Below, piece after piece: positions 50,174-58,871 of a DNA stretch of 64,000 nt (positions are counted from its first letter, which is position 1; the number at the start of each line of letters is the position of its first letter). Location of the stretch: contig NZ_JARBUT010000002.1 in assembly GCF_028882275.1 (NCBI RefSeq), positions 124,001 through 188,000 on the forward strand, read 5' to 3'. The translations under genes and the position numbers were made by a program. Source of the stretch: Nocardiopsis sp. N85 (lineage in GTDB: Bacteria; Actinomycetota; Actinomycetes; Streptosporangiales; Streptosporangiaceae). The notes under the pieces were generated by a model. It was not told the DNA's origin, made no database searches, and saw only the letters and a program-made list of their open reading frames with translations.

Positions 50174-52708
50174 TCATGCGGCGAGCCCTGCGGCCGGGGC
50201 GGTCCGTGCCGCCCGACGGGCCGGCAGCACTGCGGAGATGATCCCGATGACCAGGGCGGCCACCGGTATCGACGCCAACCCCGCCCAGGGCACCGCCACC
50301 ACCAGGGGCGCGGTGTCCCCGACCACGGCGGCGATTCCGGCCAGACCGTAGGGGACCCCGATGAGCACACCGAGCAGGGCTCCAAGGAGGGCGATGACCA
50401 TCGCCTCCACTGCGAGGGTGCCGCGCAGTCCCGCCCTGGTCAGCCCGAGCGCCCGCAGCAGGGCCGACTCCCGTGTCCGCTCCACCACGGACAATCCCAA
50501 GGTGTCGGCCACCCCCAGGGTGGCGATGAGCACGGTCACCAGCAGCATCGCCAAGGCCAGGTTCACCATCATGTCGAGAATCCCGGTGATGTCGCGGCGT
50601 TCGCTCGACGCGCCGCCCACCTCCAGGGAGGGATCGGCCGCGGCCACCCGGTCCAGGTGTTCGGAGAGGGCGTCGCGGTCTGCGTCGTCCCGGGCCACAC
50701 CCCACACCATGCCCCGGTCGACGTCCACCCCCGAGGTGTCCAGGACCCGGGCGTCGACGACCGGGGCGGCGGTCCCCGAGACGGTGGCCAGCGCACCGGT
50801 GACCACGGTGAAGGTCCGCTCGGTTCCGCCCAGAGCGAGGGCGACCCGCTGCCCCGATGCCACCCCGAGTCCGGCGAGCTGGTCGTTGGAGACGACCATG
50901 ACGGGCGTGCCGTCGTCCCCGGTGAGCGCCGGCGCGCCGCTCGCGGCCGTCAGCTCCGGGGTGACCCCGACCAGGGTGACCTCGCCCAGGCCGGTGATCT
51001 CCGTACGGGACGTGCGCACCTTCTCCACCATGGTGAGGGCCTCGATGTCGGCGATGACCCGTTCCGTGTCCGGGGAGATCGACCCGGTGTCCACCCGGAC
51101 GCTCACGTCCACCGGGTAGCGGTTCCTGAGGTCCGCGTCGATGGTGGCCCGACCGGTGGTGGCGGCGGTGAGCAGTGCGGAGATCAGCCCGAGGCCCAAC
51201 ACCAGGGTGAGGGCGGAGGTGGCCGCCCGACCGGGGTCGCGTACCAGGTTCGCCCCGGCCAGTCCCGCGACCCCGCCGCACCGGTCCAGGATCGGTGCGA
51301 CCAGCACCATGAGGCGGGCCAGGACCGGACGCAGCACCGAGAGCAGGCCGACTGCTCCGAGGAACCCTGCGCCGATGGCGATCGGCAGAACGCCGACGAG
51401 CGCGCCGACGGACATCACCGTCCCCCCGACCAGGGCCGCCGCCGCGCCCACCAGGTGCACCGGCCGGGTAGGGATACCGGGTGGTGGGTCGGCCGCGCGC
51501 AGCGCCTCGATCGGCGGTACGGCGGCGGCCCGACGCGCCGGCGCCCAGGCCGCGCACACGGTGGTGAGGACACCCGCGCACACGACCCCGACCAGGGCGA
51601 GCGGGAAGACGCGCAGTCCCACCCCGGTGAGGCCTGTCAGAGAGGCGCCGACGTACCCGAGGCCCACCCCGGCGGCGCTCCCGAGCAGGGAGCCGAGCAG
51701 ACCCACGACGGCGGCCTCGGTGACGATGAGCCCGCGAACCTGTCCTCGCCGGGCGCCCACCAGGCGCAGCAGGGCGATGTCGCGGCGGAGCCGGGCGAGC
51801 TGGACGGTGTGGGCACCGGCGATGACCATACCCGCCGCGAGCAGAGCGATGAGGCCGAAGACGAGCAGGACCAGGTCCAACTGTCGAGAACCGCCCGCGA
51901 ACCGATCGGCGGCGAGTTCGGCCTGCTCCACAGCCGTCATGGCGGACAGCCCGGGGGGCAGGGTCGCGTTGAGGTCGGCGACCGTCGCCTCGGGAGAGGC
52001 CCCCTGGCGCACCCGGGCCAGCACGGTGGACGGGATGTCACCGGCGAAGAACCCCTCCGTGGCGTAGAGGCGGTACCGCACGCCGGTGAGCGGCCGGAAC
52101 CCGAGGTCGGTGACGCCCACGACGGTGACCTCGGCCTCACCGGGTCCGCCGAACGCCCCGGTGGAGGCCGCCGTGCCGTCGTCGGCCGTGTCGGTCGCCT
52201 TCTCACCCGTCCCCGCGGCGGTGGGCCCCCCGACGCTCGGAGCGGTGTCCCTGAGCCGGATCCGGTCGCCGAGGGCGAGCCCGGCCTGTTCCAGGGTCTC
52301 GGTGTCGACGACGACCTCGGTGGGCGACGCGGGCCAGCGCCCCTCCTCCAGGTCGAACCAGCGCAGCGACGGTTCGGCGGCCAGGGAGTAGACGTTGGCG
52401 ATGGCCCTGCGTTCCTCGGTGACCAGTTGCCGCGTGCGGGCGTGGAAGGCGGTGGCCGCGACGACATCGGGATGCGCGGTGACCTCCGCCGCCCAGTCGG
52501 GCTCGGGGTCGGCGCTCTCCGGATCGTGGTCCACCACCACGTCGGCCGTGTTGAGCGGGGCCGCGGCCACGGCGCGGAGCCCGGCCGCCGAGGTGGCGGT
52601 GAAGACGGCGGTGGCGGCGAGGAAGGCCGTACCGATCACGATCGCCATCAGGACGGCGAACCGCCGTCCCGGGTGCGCGCGCAACCGGGCCAGGGCGTGG
52701 GTGATCAC
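50174..52708 (-). CDS. ABC transporter permease, FtsX/MacB type
   Basis: An 844-residue permease: N-terminal helix (RRFAVLMAIVIGTAFLAATAVF), a large extracytoplasmic domain, two FtsX domains (around 265-400 and 715-840) with ALLRLVGARRGQVRGLIVTEA and SALLRALGLTRAGLRGTLAVEA, and central helices between them. It works with the adjacent ATPase; such pairs export peptides or lipoproteins or act as antibiotic sensors and detoxifiers. GTG at 52708 overlaps the ATPase stop (GTGA). The extracytoplasmic loops contain a Thr/Gly/Asp-rich insert (about 155-180). Confidence 0.9.
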   Translation of the reverse strand: MITHALARLRAHPGRRFAVLMAIVIGTAFLAATAVFTATSAAGLRAVAAAPLNTADVVVDHDPESADPEPDWAAEVTAHPDVVAATAFHARTRQLVTEERRAIANVYSLAAEPSLRWFDLEEGRWPASPTEVVVDTETLEQAGLALGDRIRLRDTAPSVGGPTAAGTGEKATDTADDGTAASTGAFGGPGEAEVTVVGVTDLGFRPLTGVRYRLYATEGFFAGDIPSTVLARVRQGASPEATVADLNATLPPGLSAMTAVEQAELAADRFAGGSRQLDLVLLVFGLIALLAAGMVIAGAHTVQLARLRRDIALLRLVGARRGQVRGLIVTEAAVVGLLGSLLGSAAGVGLGYVGASLTGLTGVGLRVFPLALVGVVCAGVLTTVCAAWAPARRAAAVPPIEALRAADPPPGIPTRPVHLVGAAAALVGGTVMSVGALVGVLPIAIGAGFLGAVGLLSVLRPVLARLMVLVAPILDRCGGVAGLAGANLVRDPGRAATSALTLVLGLGLISALLTAATTGRATIDADLRNRYPVDVSVRVDTGSISPDTERVIADIEALTMVEKVRTSRTEITGLGEVTLVGVTPELTAASGAPALTGDDGTPVMVVSNDQLAGLGVASGQRVALALGGTERTFTVVTGALATVSGTAAPVVDARVLDTSGVDVDRGMVWGVARDDADRDALSEHLDRVAAADPSLEVGGASSERRDITGILDMMVNLALAMLLVTVLIATLGVADTLGLSVVERTRESALLRALGLTRAGLRGTLAVEAMVIALLGALLGVLIGVPYGLAGIAAVVGDTAPLVVAVPWAGLASIPVAALVIGIISAVLPARRAARTAPAAGLAA

Positions 52709-53448
52709 CGGGCCCCCTCCATCGCGCTGAGGATCTCGTGGGGAGCGGGCCGTGGGAGGACTCCGTGCAGGGCTCCGTCCGCCAGCAGCAGCACCCGATC
52801 GGCACGGGCGGCGGCGAGCGGGTCGTGGGTGACCATGACGATGGTCCGGCCCAGTTCGTCGCAGGCCGTACGCAGGTGATCGAGCAGTTCGCGGCCGGCG
52901 GCCACGTCGAGTGCCCCGGTGGGTTCGTCGGCCAGGACGACCGCCGGTTCGGTGATGAGGGCCCGGGCGATGGCGACCCTTTGCCGTTGGCCACCGGACA
53001 GTGCGCTCGGGCGATGCCGAAGGCGCTCCCCGAGCCCCAGCGTCGTGACGAGCGTCTTGAGCGCTCCTGGGGCCGGAGTGCGTCCGGCCAACCTCAGGGG
53101 TAACAGGATGTTCTGCTCGGCGGTGAGGGCGGGCAACAGATTGAAGCTCTGGAAGACGAACCCGATCCGATCCCGGCGCAGACGGGTGAGCCCTCGATCG
53201 TCCAAGCCGGTCAGGTCGCGCCCCTCGATGAACACCCGACCGGAGGTGGGACGTTCCAGCCCCGCCAGCAGGTGCAGGAGGGTGGACTTGCCCGAGCCCG
53301 AGGGGCCCATGACAGCGGTGAACCCGCCGGCCGGGAAGGCGAGGTCGACCCCGGCCACGGCGGTGACCGCGGTCGGGCCCTCTCCGTACCGCTTGACCAG
53401 TCCTTCGGTGCGCAGGGCGGGTGCGCTCCGCACCACCGGTGTCCTCAT
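52705..53448 (-). CDS. ABC transporter ATP-binding protein, LolD/MacB type
   Basis: A 247-residue ATPase: Walker A GPSGSGKST (near 46), Q-loop FVFQSFNLLP, signature LSGGQRQRVAIARAL, Walker B VVLADEPTGALD, and switch VTHD. The LPALTAEQNILLPLRLAG segment is typical of transporters paired with FtsX permeases. ATG at 53448 follows GGAGGCGGA. First gene of the pair, with the shared regulatory block about 60 bp upstream. Confidence 0.94.
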   Translation of the reverse strand: MRTPVVRSAPALRTEGLVKRYGEGPTAVTAVAGVDLAFPAGGFTAVMGPSGSGKSTLLHLLAGLERPTSGRVFIEGRDLTGLDDRGLTRLRRDRIGFVFQSFNLLPALTAEQNILLPLRLAGRTPAPGALKTLVTTLGLGERLRHRPSALSGGQRQRVAIARALITEPAVVLADEPTGALDVAAGRELLDHLRTACDELGRTIVMVTHDPLAAARADRVLLLADGALHGVLPRPAPHEILSAMEGAR

Positions 53449-53507
53449 TTCCGCCTCCAACGGTCGATTCCTTCAAACCGTAGAAAGCGGCCCCCGTCCG
53501 ACGACAG

Positions 53508-53550
53508 CGCCGGTCGACGGGGCGCACCCCTGACCTTCGTCAGGGGTGCG
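53508..53550. promoter_or_regulatory. Shared upstream block, copy at the ABC transporter
   Basis: CGCCGGTCGACGGG then CTGAC-CTTC-GTCAG (53530-53543), part of an 11-bp perfect stem (GCACCCCTGAC/GTCAGGGGTGC). It matches 47571-47610 with few changes. It lies between the ATPase start and the 3' end of the sugE gene, so it could also end the sugE transcript. Confidence 0.5.
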
Positions 53551-53564
53551 GGCGCGAGGCGGGG

Positions 53565-53879
53565 TCAGTGCAGGAGTTTGAGGCCGACCACCCCGGCCAC
53601 GATGAGCAGCAGGCACAGCGCCTTGGGCACGCTGAACCCCTCACCCAGGAAGAACATGCCCACCAGGGCGGTGCCGACGGCGCCGATCGCCACCCACACC
53701 GCGTAGCCCGTGCCCACCGGGATGGTGCGCAGGGCGTAGGCCAGTCCCGCCATGCTGGCGACCAGTGTGACGCCGAACGCGACGGTCGGCCACGGTCGGG
53801 TGAAACCCTTCGACGCGCTGAGCGCGGTCGCCCACGCGGTCTCCAGCAGACCGGAGATCACCAGTACGAGCCAGGCCAT
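53565..53879 (-). CDS. gdx: Guanidinium exporter of the SMR family (Gdx/SugE)
   Basis: A 104-residue protein with four helices. The proton/guanidinium-coupling Glu lies in helix 1 (ISGLLETAW), followed by SKGFTRPWPT, IPVGTGYAVWVAIGAVGT and FFLGEGFS, the pattern of the Gdx (SugE) branch of small multidrug resistance proteins and not of EmrE. ATG at 53879 with GGAGG seven bases upstream. A guanidine-III riboswitch precedes the gene, which strongly supports guanidinium as its substrate. Confidence 0.93.
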   Translation of the reverse strand: MAWLVLVISGLLETAWATALSASKGFTRPWPTVAFGVTLVASMAGLAYALRTIPVGTGYAVWVAIGAVGTALVGMFFLGEGFSVPKALCLLLIVAGVVGLKLLH

Positions 53880-53911
53880 CGACACACCTCCACGACGAGA
53901 ACGGATGTTCC

Positions 53912-53952
53912 ACGCCGTCTTGTCCTGACCGGGTACGGCGCACCTCGTCCGG
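53912..53952 (-). ncRNA. Guanidine-III (ykkC-III) riboswitch
   Basis: On the - strand, 32 bases ahead of gdx: CCGGACGAGGTGCGCCGTAC, CCGG, TCAGGACAAGACGGCGT. From memory this agrees almost base for base with the 41-nt Thermobifida fusca guanidine-III aptamer used for structure work: CCGG/CCGG pseudoknot pairing, the CGCCGT/ACGGCG stem and the A-rich ACAAGACGG segment. In this class, guanidine binding forms a pseudoknot that raises expression of guanidine-handling genes. Confidence 0.92.
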
Positions 53953-54275
53953 GGTCCTTCGGGACCTGGCCCGCGCGAGGGCGCGGGCGGTGATGGTGTG
54001 CACGGTACAACGTCCCGTCCGGGCGGGACCTTCCGCCCCCGTCGGAGGGCTCCCTCACCCCCGGGGACCGTTGGCCGACCGTTCGTCCCCTCAATCGACC
54101 GTTCATCGCGCGGTGGGCGACCGCTCGCCGCGCGACCTCCGCGTTCGGCGCGCGCGGACGCGCACCCCCTCCTGCTCGATAGTGCGCCTGCTTACAGTGC
54201 CGAGTAATACAGGTCACATCCGAGAAATCGAGCCTTGACACCGCACCGTCCCACCATCCCCCGGAGGTAGTACCC
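53953..54275. other. Intergenic region between gdx and the DUF485/symporter operon
   Basis: About 320 bp without a gene. Near its right end TACAGT (54193-54198) and TACAGG (54208-54213) form a direct repeat with 15-bp period, which could be a LytTR-type binding site for the regulator encoded at 57676-58494. TTGACA occurs at 54235-54240 without a clear -10. GGAGGTAG precedes the ATG at 54276. Confidence 0.4.
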
Positions 54276-54659
54276 ATGACGATCGAGCGGTCCTCGAAGG
54301 ACGCCTCACCGCCGCCCAACGGCGACGGTGCGGCCCTGAGCGCGGAGGCGGCCATCGCCATGCACTCCGACCCGCGCTTCCTTCAGCTCAAGCAGAGGCT
54401 GTACCGGTTCATCTTCCCGATGAGCATCGCCTTCCTCGCCTGGTACCTCCTGTACGTCCTCATGTCGGCCTTCGGCCGGGACGTCATGGGCACGGTGCTC
54501 TTCGGCAATGTGAACGTGGCCCTCGTCTTCGGGGTGCTCCAGTTCGCGTCGACCTTCGGCATCGCGATCTGCTACACCCTTTACGCCCGCCGCCACCTGG
54601 ACCCCGCCGCCGCCGAGGTGCGCGAGGCCCTCCGAGAGAAGGAGGAGGGCTCCGCATGA
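54276..54659 (+). CDS. DUF485 domain membrane protein
   Basis: A 127-residue protein with two helices (about 48-68 and 80-105). HSDPRFLQLKQRLYRFIFPMSIAFLAWYLLYV is the DUF485 signature. This small protein is regularly encoded directly before ActP/MctC-type symporters and is thought to be their accessory subunit. Its stop overlaps the symporter start (ATGA). GGAGGTAG lies upstream of the ATG. Confidence 0.9.
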   Translation: MTIERSSKDASPPPNGDGAALSAEAAIAMHSDPRFLQLKQRLYRFIFPMSIAFLAWYLLYVLMSAFGRDVMGTVLFGNVNVALVFGVLQFASTFGIAICYTLYARRHLDPAAAEVREALREKEEGSA

Positions 54660-56338
54660 TGCACTTCGCCCAAGAGGCCGCCGCCGGTGACGGCTCCCGC
54701 GTCGTCACGATCATCCTGTTCTCCCTCATGGTGGCCGCCACCCTCGGGATCACCGTGTGGGCGAGCCGCCAGACCAAGTCGGCGACCGACTTCCACTCCG
54801 GTGGACGCAGCTTCTCCCCGCTCCAGAACGGCCTGGCGATCGGCAGCGACTACATGTCCGCCGCCTCGTTCCTCGGCATCGCCGGCATGATCGCCCTGTT
54901 CGGCTACGACGGCTTCCTGTACTCCATCGGTTTCCTCGTCGCCTGGCTGGTCGCGCTTCTGCTCGTCGCCGAACTGCTGCGCAACTCCGGCCGCTACACC
55001 ATGGGCGACGTGCTCTCCTACCGGATGCAGCAGCGCCCGGTGCGCACCGCGGCGTCGATCTCCACGCTCGTGGTGTCGATCTTCTACCTCCTGGCGCAGA
55101 TGGTCGGCGCGGGCGCGCTCATCGCCCTGCTCCTGGGCATCCAGGAGGGCCAGACCTTCCTGGGCATGGACGCCGGCACCGCGAAGATCGCCGGCATCGT
55201 CGTCGTCGGCCTGCTGATGACCGTCTACGTCGCCTTCGGCGGCATGAAGGGCACCACCTGGGTGCAGATCGTCAAGGCCGTCATCCTCATGTCGGGTGCC
55301 GCCCTGTTGACGGTGCTGACCCTGGCCCTGTACGGCTTCAACCTGGGCGCCCTCATGGGTGACGCAGCCCAGGCCAGCGGCCAGGACGGTTTCCTGGAGC
55401 CGGGCCTGCGCTACGGCGTCGAGGTCGCGGGCGACCCGCTCCAGACCATGTGGAACAAGCTCGACCTCATCAGCCTGGGCCTGGCCCTGGTGCTGGGTAC
55501 GGCGGGCCTGCCGCACATCCTCATCCGCTTCTACACGGTCCCGGACTCTCAGAGCGCCCGTAAGTCGGTGAACTGGGGCATCGGTCTCATCGGCACCTTC
55601 TACCTGATGACGCTGGTGCTGGGCTTCGGCGCCGCCGCCCTGGTCGGACACGAGGCCATCCGCGCACAGGACCCGGCGGGCAACACGGCCGCCCCGCAGC
55701 TGGCGCAGACCGTGGGCCAGAGCATCGGCGGCGACATGGCGGGCGCGGTCCTGCTGGCGGTCATCGCCTCGGCCGCCTTCGCCGCCATCCTGTCCACCGT
55801 CGCCGGTCTGGTCATCGCGTCCTCGTCGTCCCTGGCGCACGACTTCTACAACGCGGTGATCCGTCGCGGCAAGGCGACCGGCACCGAGGAGGTCAGGGTC
55901 GCCAAGATCGCCGCCCTCGGCGTCGGTACGGTGGCGATCGTCCTGGCGGTGTTCGCCCAGGGACTCAACGTGGCCTTCCTGGTCGCGCTGGCCTTCGCGA
56001 TCGCCGCCTCGGCGAACCTGCCGACCCTGCTGCTGAGCCTGTTCTGGAAGCGCTTCAACACCCGAGGCGCCCTGGCCGGCATCTACGGCGGTCTGATCAG
56101 CGCCGTCGGCCTGGTGTTCTTCTCGCCGGTGGTCTCCGGGTCCGAGACCGCGCTCATCCAGGGCGTGGACTTCTCCTGGTTCCCGCTGCCCAACCCGGCT
56201 CTGGTGTCGGTGCCGATCAGTCTCCTGTGCGCCGTCATCGGAACCCTGTCCTCCAAGGAACAGGACTTCGAGAAGTTCGCCCTGCTCCAGGTCCGCGCCC
56301 TGTCCGGCGCGGGCGCGGAGAAGGCCACCGACCACTGA
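54656..56338 (+). CDS. Sodium/solute symporter, ActP/MctC-like monocarboxylate transporter
   Basis: A 560-residue SSS-family transporter with about 13 helices: TDFHSGGRSFSPLQNGLAIG, SDYMSAASFLGIAGMIALFGYDG (substrate/ion region near 65), GRYTMGDVLSYRM and IASAAFAAILSTVAGLVIASSSSLAHD (near 370-397), all typical of acetate/pyruvate permeases. Its overlap with the DUF485 gene supports a two-subunit system. A LytS/LytTR pair lies next to it, as for other carboxylate-responsive carriers. Confidence 0.92.
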   Translation: MMHFAQEAAAGDGSRVVTIILFSLMVAATLGITVWASRQTKSATDFHSGGRSFSPLQNGLAIGSDYMSAASFLGIAGMIALFGYDGFLYSIGFLVAWLVALLLVAELLRNSGRYTMGDVLSYRMQQRPVRTAASISTLVVSIFYLLAQMVGAGALIALLLGIQEGQTFLGMDAGTAKIAGIVVVGLLMTVYVAFGGMKGTTWVQIVKAVILMSGAALLTVLTLALYGFNLGALMGDAAQASGQDGFLEPGLRYGVEVAGDPLQTMWNKLDLISLGLALVLGTAGLPHILIRFYTVPDSQSARKSVNWGIGLIGTFYLMTLVLGFGAAALVGHEAIRAQDPAGNTAAPQLAQTVGQSIGGDMAGAVLLAVIASAAFAAILSTVAGLVIASSSSLAHDFYNAVIRRGKATGTEEVRVAKIAALGVGTVAIVLAVFAQGLNVAFLVALAFAIAASANLPTLLLSLFWKRFNTRGALAGIYGGLISAVGLVFFSPVVSGSETALIQGVDFSWFPLPNPALVSVPISLLCAVIGTLSSKEQDFEKFALLQVRALSGAGAEKATDH

Positions 56339-56442
56339 CAGGAGATCCACACGGGATCCGGGGTGGCCATCGGTGGCCGCCACTCCCTCCGGGGGTCCAC
56401 CCTTCCCCCGGCACCAGGTCACCGCCCCCGATCCCCTCCCCA

Positions 56443-56477
56443 CCGGGCCCGCCATTCCCACGGGATGGCGGGCCCGG
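56443..56477. terminator. Terminator after the first symporter gene
   Basis: Perfect 13-bp stem (56443-56455 with 56465-56477) around a 9-base loop, about 105 bp after the symporter stop and 100 bp before the LytS gene. Confidence 0.65.
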
Positions 56478-56578
56478 CCCGCTTCCGGACCCGTGCCCAC
56501 ACGGAGATTCCGACGGATACCGAAAGGTGACCCGGGCAACGTGAGCGTCGACACACTTTGCTGGGATATCGTCGTCAT

Positions 56579-57679
56579 GTGTCGTACCGGTGGCCGTCGT
56601 GGTTGTCCCCCTCCCGGCGTCGCCGCCCCGCGGCGTCGGAGCAGCGGGCGAGCGTCGAACTGATGCGCCAGGTCCACGCTCTGGGCGTCGACCTCCGGGA
56701 CGGTCTGCACGGCAGGAGCGTGCACGCCGCCGCCAAACGGCTGCGGCGGCTGCTCTCCGCCGACGGCGTCGTCCTGGCCGACCTGGACGGGCCGGTCGCG
56801 GGGCACGGCGGACGGCCGGATCCCGAAGAGGTGGAATCCCTTCTCGCGCAGGTCTTCGAGTACGGCGGCAACGCCCGGACCCGGCTGGGGGACGGCACCA
56901 CCGTGTGCGCCGTCCCGTTGACGGTCGCCGACGAACTGGCCGGGGCGCTGGTGGCCTGCGGAGATCCGGTGGAGTCGGACGTGGAGGCGGCCGCCGCCCT
57001 GGTCTCGGACTCCTTGGACCACGCGGCGCTGCGCAGGGCCCGGGACCGGATCGCCGCCGCCGACCTGCGCACGCTGCGCGCCCAGATCTCCCCGCACTTC
57101 GTGCACAACGCGCTCGCCGTCATCGCGGCCCTGGTGCGCACCGACCCCGATCGGGCCCGGCACCTGCTGTCGGACTTCGCCGACTACCTGCGGTACGGCT
57201 TCTCCGAGAAGGGCGACTACGCCACGGTCGCCGACGAGCTGGAGGCGGTGCAGACCTACCTCGAACTCCAGCGGGCGCGGTTCCACGACCGTCTGGACAT
57301 CACCGTGCGGATGGCCCCGGAGGTGCTGCCGGTCGCGATCCCGTTCCTGGTGGTGCAGCCCATCGTGGAGAACGCGATCCGGCACGGCCTGGAACGCAAG
57401 GAGGGCCGCGGGCACATCAGCGTCTCCGGGTTCGGCGAGGGCCCGTTGTGCGTCATCGAGATCGAGGACGACGGGGTGGGCATGCACCCCGAGCTGGCCC
57501 GGTCCCTGCTGGCGGGCACCGGACCCGAATCGCGCAGCATCGGACTGGCCAACGTCGACCAGCGGCTGCGGGCCGTCTACGGACCCGAGTACGGTCTGGT
57601 GATCGAGACCGCGCTGGGGGAAGGGACGAAGGTGACCGTGCGCGTACCGAGGTTCACCCGGGGGGTGGTGGCGCAGTGA
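56579..57679 (+). CDS. LytS/YehU-family sensor histidine kinase
   Basis: A 366-residue kinase with no transmembrane helices: a short basic N-terminus, a GAF-like sensory part (about 30-155), His_kinase domain LRAQISPHFVHNALAVIAAL (phosphoacceptor His near 173), ATPase loops VQPIVENAIRHGLERKEGRG and DDGVGM, then SIGLANVDQRLRAVYG. GTG at 56579 is six bases after TATCGT, so it is probably leaderless; a TTG at 56558 is less likely. Coupled to the LytTR regulator by a GTGA overlap. A soluble LytS-type sensor would read a cytoplasmic signal. Confidence 0.88.
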   Translation: MSYRWPSWLSPSRRRRPAASEQRASVELMRQVHALGVDLRDGLHGRSVHAAAKRLRRLLSADGVVLADLDGPVAGHGGRPDPEEVESLLAQVFEYGGNARTRLGDGTTVCAVPLTVADELAGALVACGDPVESDVEAAAALVSDSLDHAALRRARDRIAAADLRTLRAQISPHFVHNALAVIAALVRTDPDRARHLLSDFADYLRYGFSEKGDYATVADELEAVQTYLELQRARFHDRLDITVRMAPEVLPVAIPFLVVQPIVENAIRHGLERKEGRGHISVSGFGEGPLCVIEIEDDGVGMHPELARSLLAGTGPESRSIGLANVDQRLRAVYGPEYGLVIETALGEGTKVTVRVPRFTRGVVAQ

Positions 57680-58494
57680 AGCCCGCGCTCCGGGTCCTGG
57701 TCGTGGAGGACGAGGCGTCCACGCGGCAGGAGATGGCGTCGCTGTTGGGGGACATGCCCGAGGTGGCGAAGGTACTGGTGGCCGACAACGGGGCCGCCGC
57801 CGTACGTCTGCTCGGGGTGGAGAGCATCGACGCGGCCTTCCTGGACATCCTCATGCCAGGGCTGGACGGCATGGACGTGGCCCGGGTGTTGAGCGTCATG
57901 TCCGAACCGCCGTCGATCGTGTTCGTGACGGCGTCGGAGGCGCACGCCGTGGAGGCGTTCGGCATCGGCGCCGTGGACTACCTGCTCAAGCCGATCCGCC
58001 CGGAACGGCTGGCCGAGGCGGTGGGGAGGATCGCGCAACTGCGCCGCCCCGAGGAGGCCGCCCCGCCGGCGGAGGATCTGCACGTGGTGCAGATCGACAC
58101 GGGGCGCAGGACCGTGTTCGTCAAACGCGACGACGTGCAGTTCGTCGAGGCCCAGGGCGATTACGTGCGGCTGCACACCGCCGATGGGGGCCATCTCATC
58201 CGGTTGTCGCTGTCGTACCTGGAGGAGGTGTGGGCGTCGGCCGGGTTCGTCCGGGTGCACCGGGGGTTCCTCATCGCCATCCCGTGGGTGCGCGATCTGC
58301 GGGTGACCTCCTCCGCCGGTCTGGTGGCGGGCACCCCGGCCGGGGACGTACCGGTGAGCCGCAGGCACGGACGTCACCTGCGCTCCCGATTGCTGGAGGC
58401 GGCACGACGGGACCAGCTGGGGCGCGCGGCCAACGCCCAGGCGCCCCGGGCCGGGGACGGCGACCCCGAGCACCCGCCCCGGCAGACGCCATGA
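57676..58494 (+). CDS. LytTR family response regulator
   Basis: A 272-residue regulator: receiver (VLVVEDEASTRQEM, phosphoacceptor in AAFLDILMPGLDG, Asp near 55, YLLKPI), then a LytTR DNA-binding domain (VVQIDTGRRTVFVKRDDVQFVEAQGDYV type sequence, FVRVHRGFLIA, PVSRRH) at about 135-250. Tail Pro/Arg-rich. Starts inside the kinase stop (GTGA) and ends overlapping the next gene (ATGA), so kinase, regulator, small membrane protein and second symporter form one translation-coupled unit. It probably also controls the first symporter operon. Confidence 0.9.
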   Translation: MKPALRVLVVEDEASTRQEMASLLGDMPEVAKVLVADNGAAAVRLLGVESIDAAFLDILMPGLDGMDVARVLSVMSEPPSIVFVTASEAHAVEAFGIGAVDYLLKPIRPERLAEAVGRIAQLRRPEEAAPPAEDLHVVQIDTGRRTVFVKRDDVQFVEAQGDYVRLHTADGGHLIRLSLSYLEEVWASAGFVRVHRGFLIAIPWVRDLRVTSSAGLVAGTPAGDVPVSRRHGRHLRSRLLEAARRDQLGRAANAQAPRAGDGDPEHPPRQTP

Positions 58495-58871
58495 GCCCGC
58501 GACGGGAGAAGCTGACCAGCCCGCAGACCCGGATCGCGTTGGCGCGGGGCAACCGCCCGGCCCAGCATCTGCTGCCGATCCCGGAACCGGTGGACACCGA
58601 GGCGGCGCGACGGCTGTTCCGGATCCAGCGACGGGCTGCGGTGCGCACGGTGTCACTGCTGTCGCTGTTGCTGTTCGGGATGAGCGGGTCGTTCGCGCTC
58701 TGGCCGGTGCTGACCCAGGTGCGTTTGGGCGGGGTCCCGCTGTCGTGGCTGCTTCTGGTGGTGGCGGTGTACCCGTTGCTGTTCCTGTTGGCCCTGTGGC
58801 ACGTGCGGACGGCCGAACGCGCCGAGGAGTGCGCCGAGGTCGGACGAGGGAAGGACGACACGACCCCGTGA
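58491..58871 (+). CDS. Small two-helix membrane protein, DUF485-like partner
   Basis: A 126-residue protein: hydrophilic N-terminus to about 45, RLFRIQRRAAVRTVSLLSLLLFGMSGSFALWPVL helix, then a second helix (LLLVVAVYPLLFLLALWHV) and a charged tail. Layout and position directly before a symporter gene mirror the DUF485 protein at 54276, though the sequence has diverged. ATGA overlap with the regulator, GTGA overlap with the symporter. Confidence 0.75.
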   Translation: MSPRREKLTSPQTRIALARGNRPAQHLLPIPEPVDTEAARRLFRIQRRAAVRTVSLLSLLLFGMSGSFALWPVLTQVRLGGVPLSWLLLVVAVYPLLFLLALWHVRTAERAEECAEVGRGKDDTTP

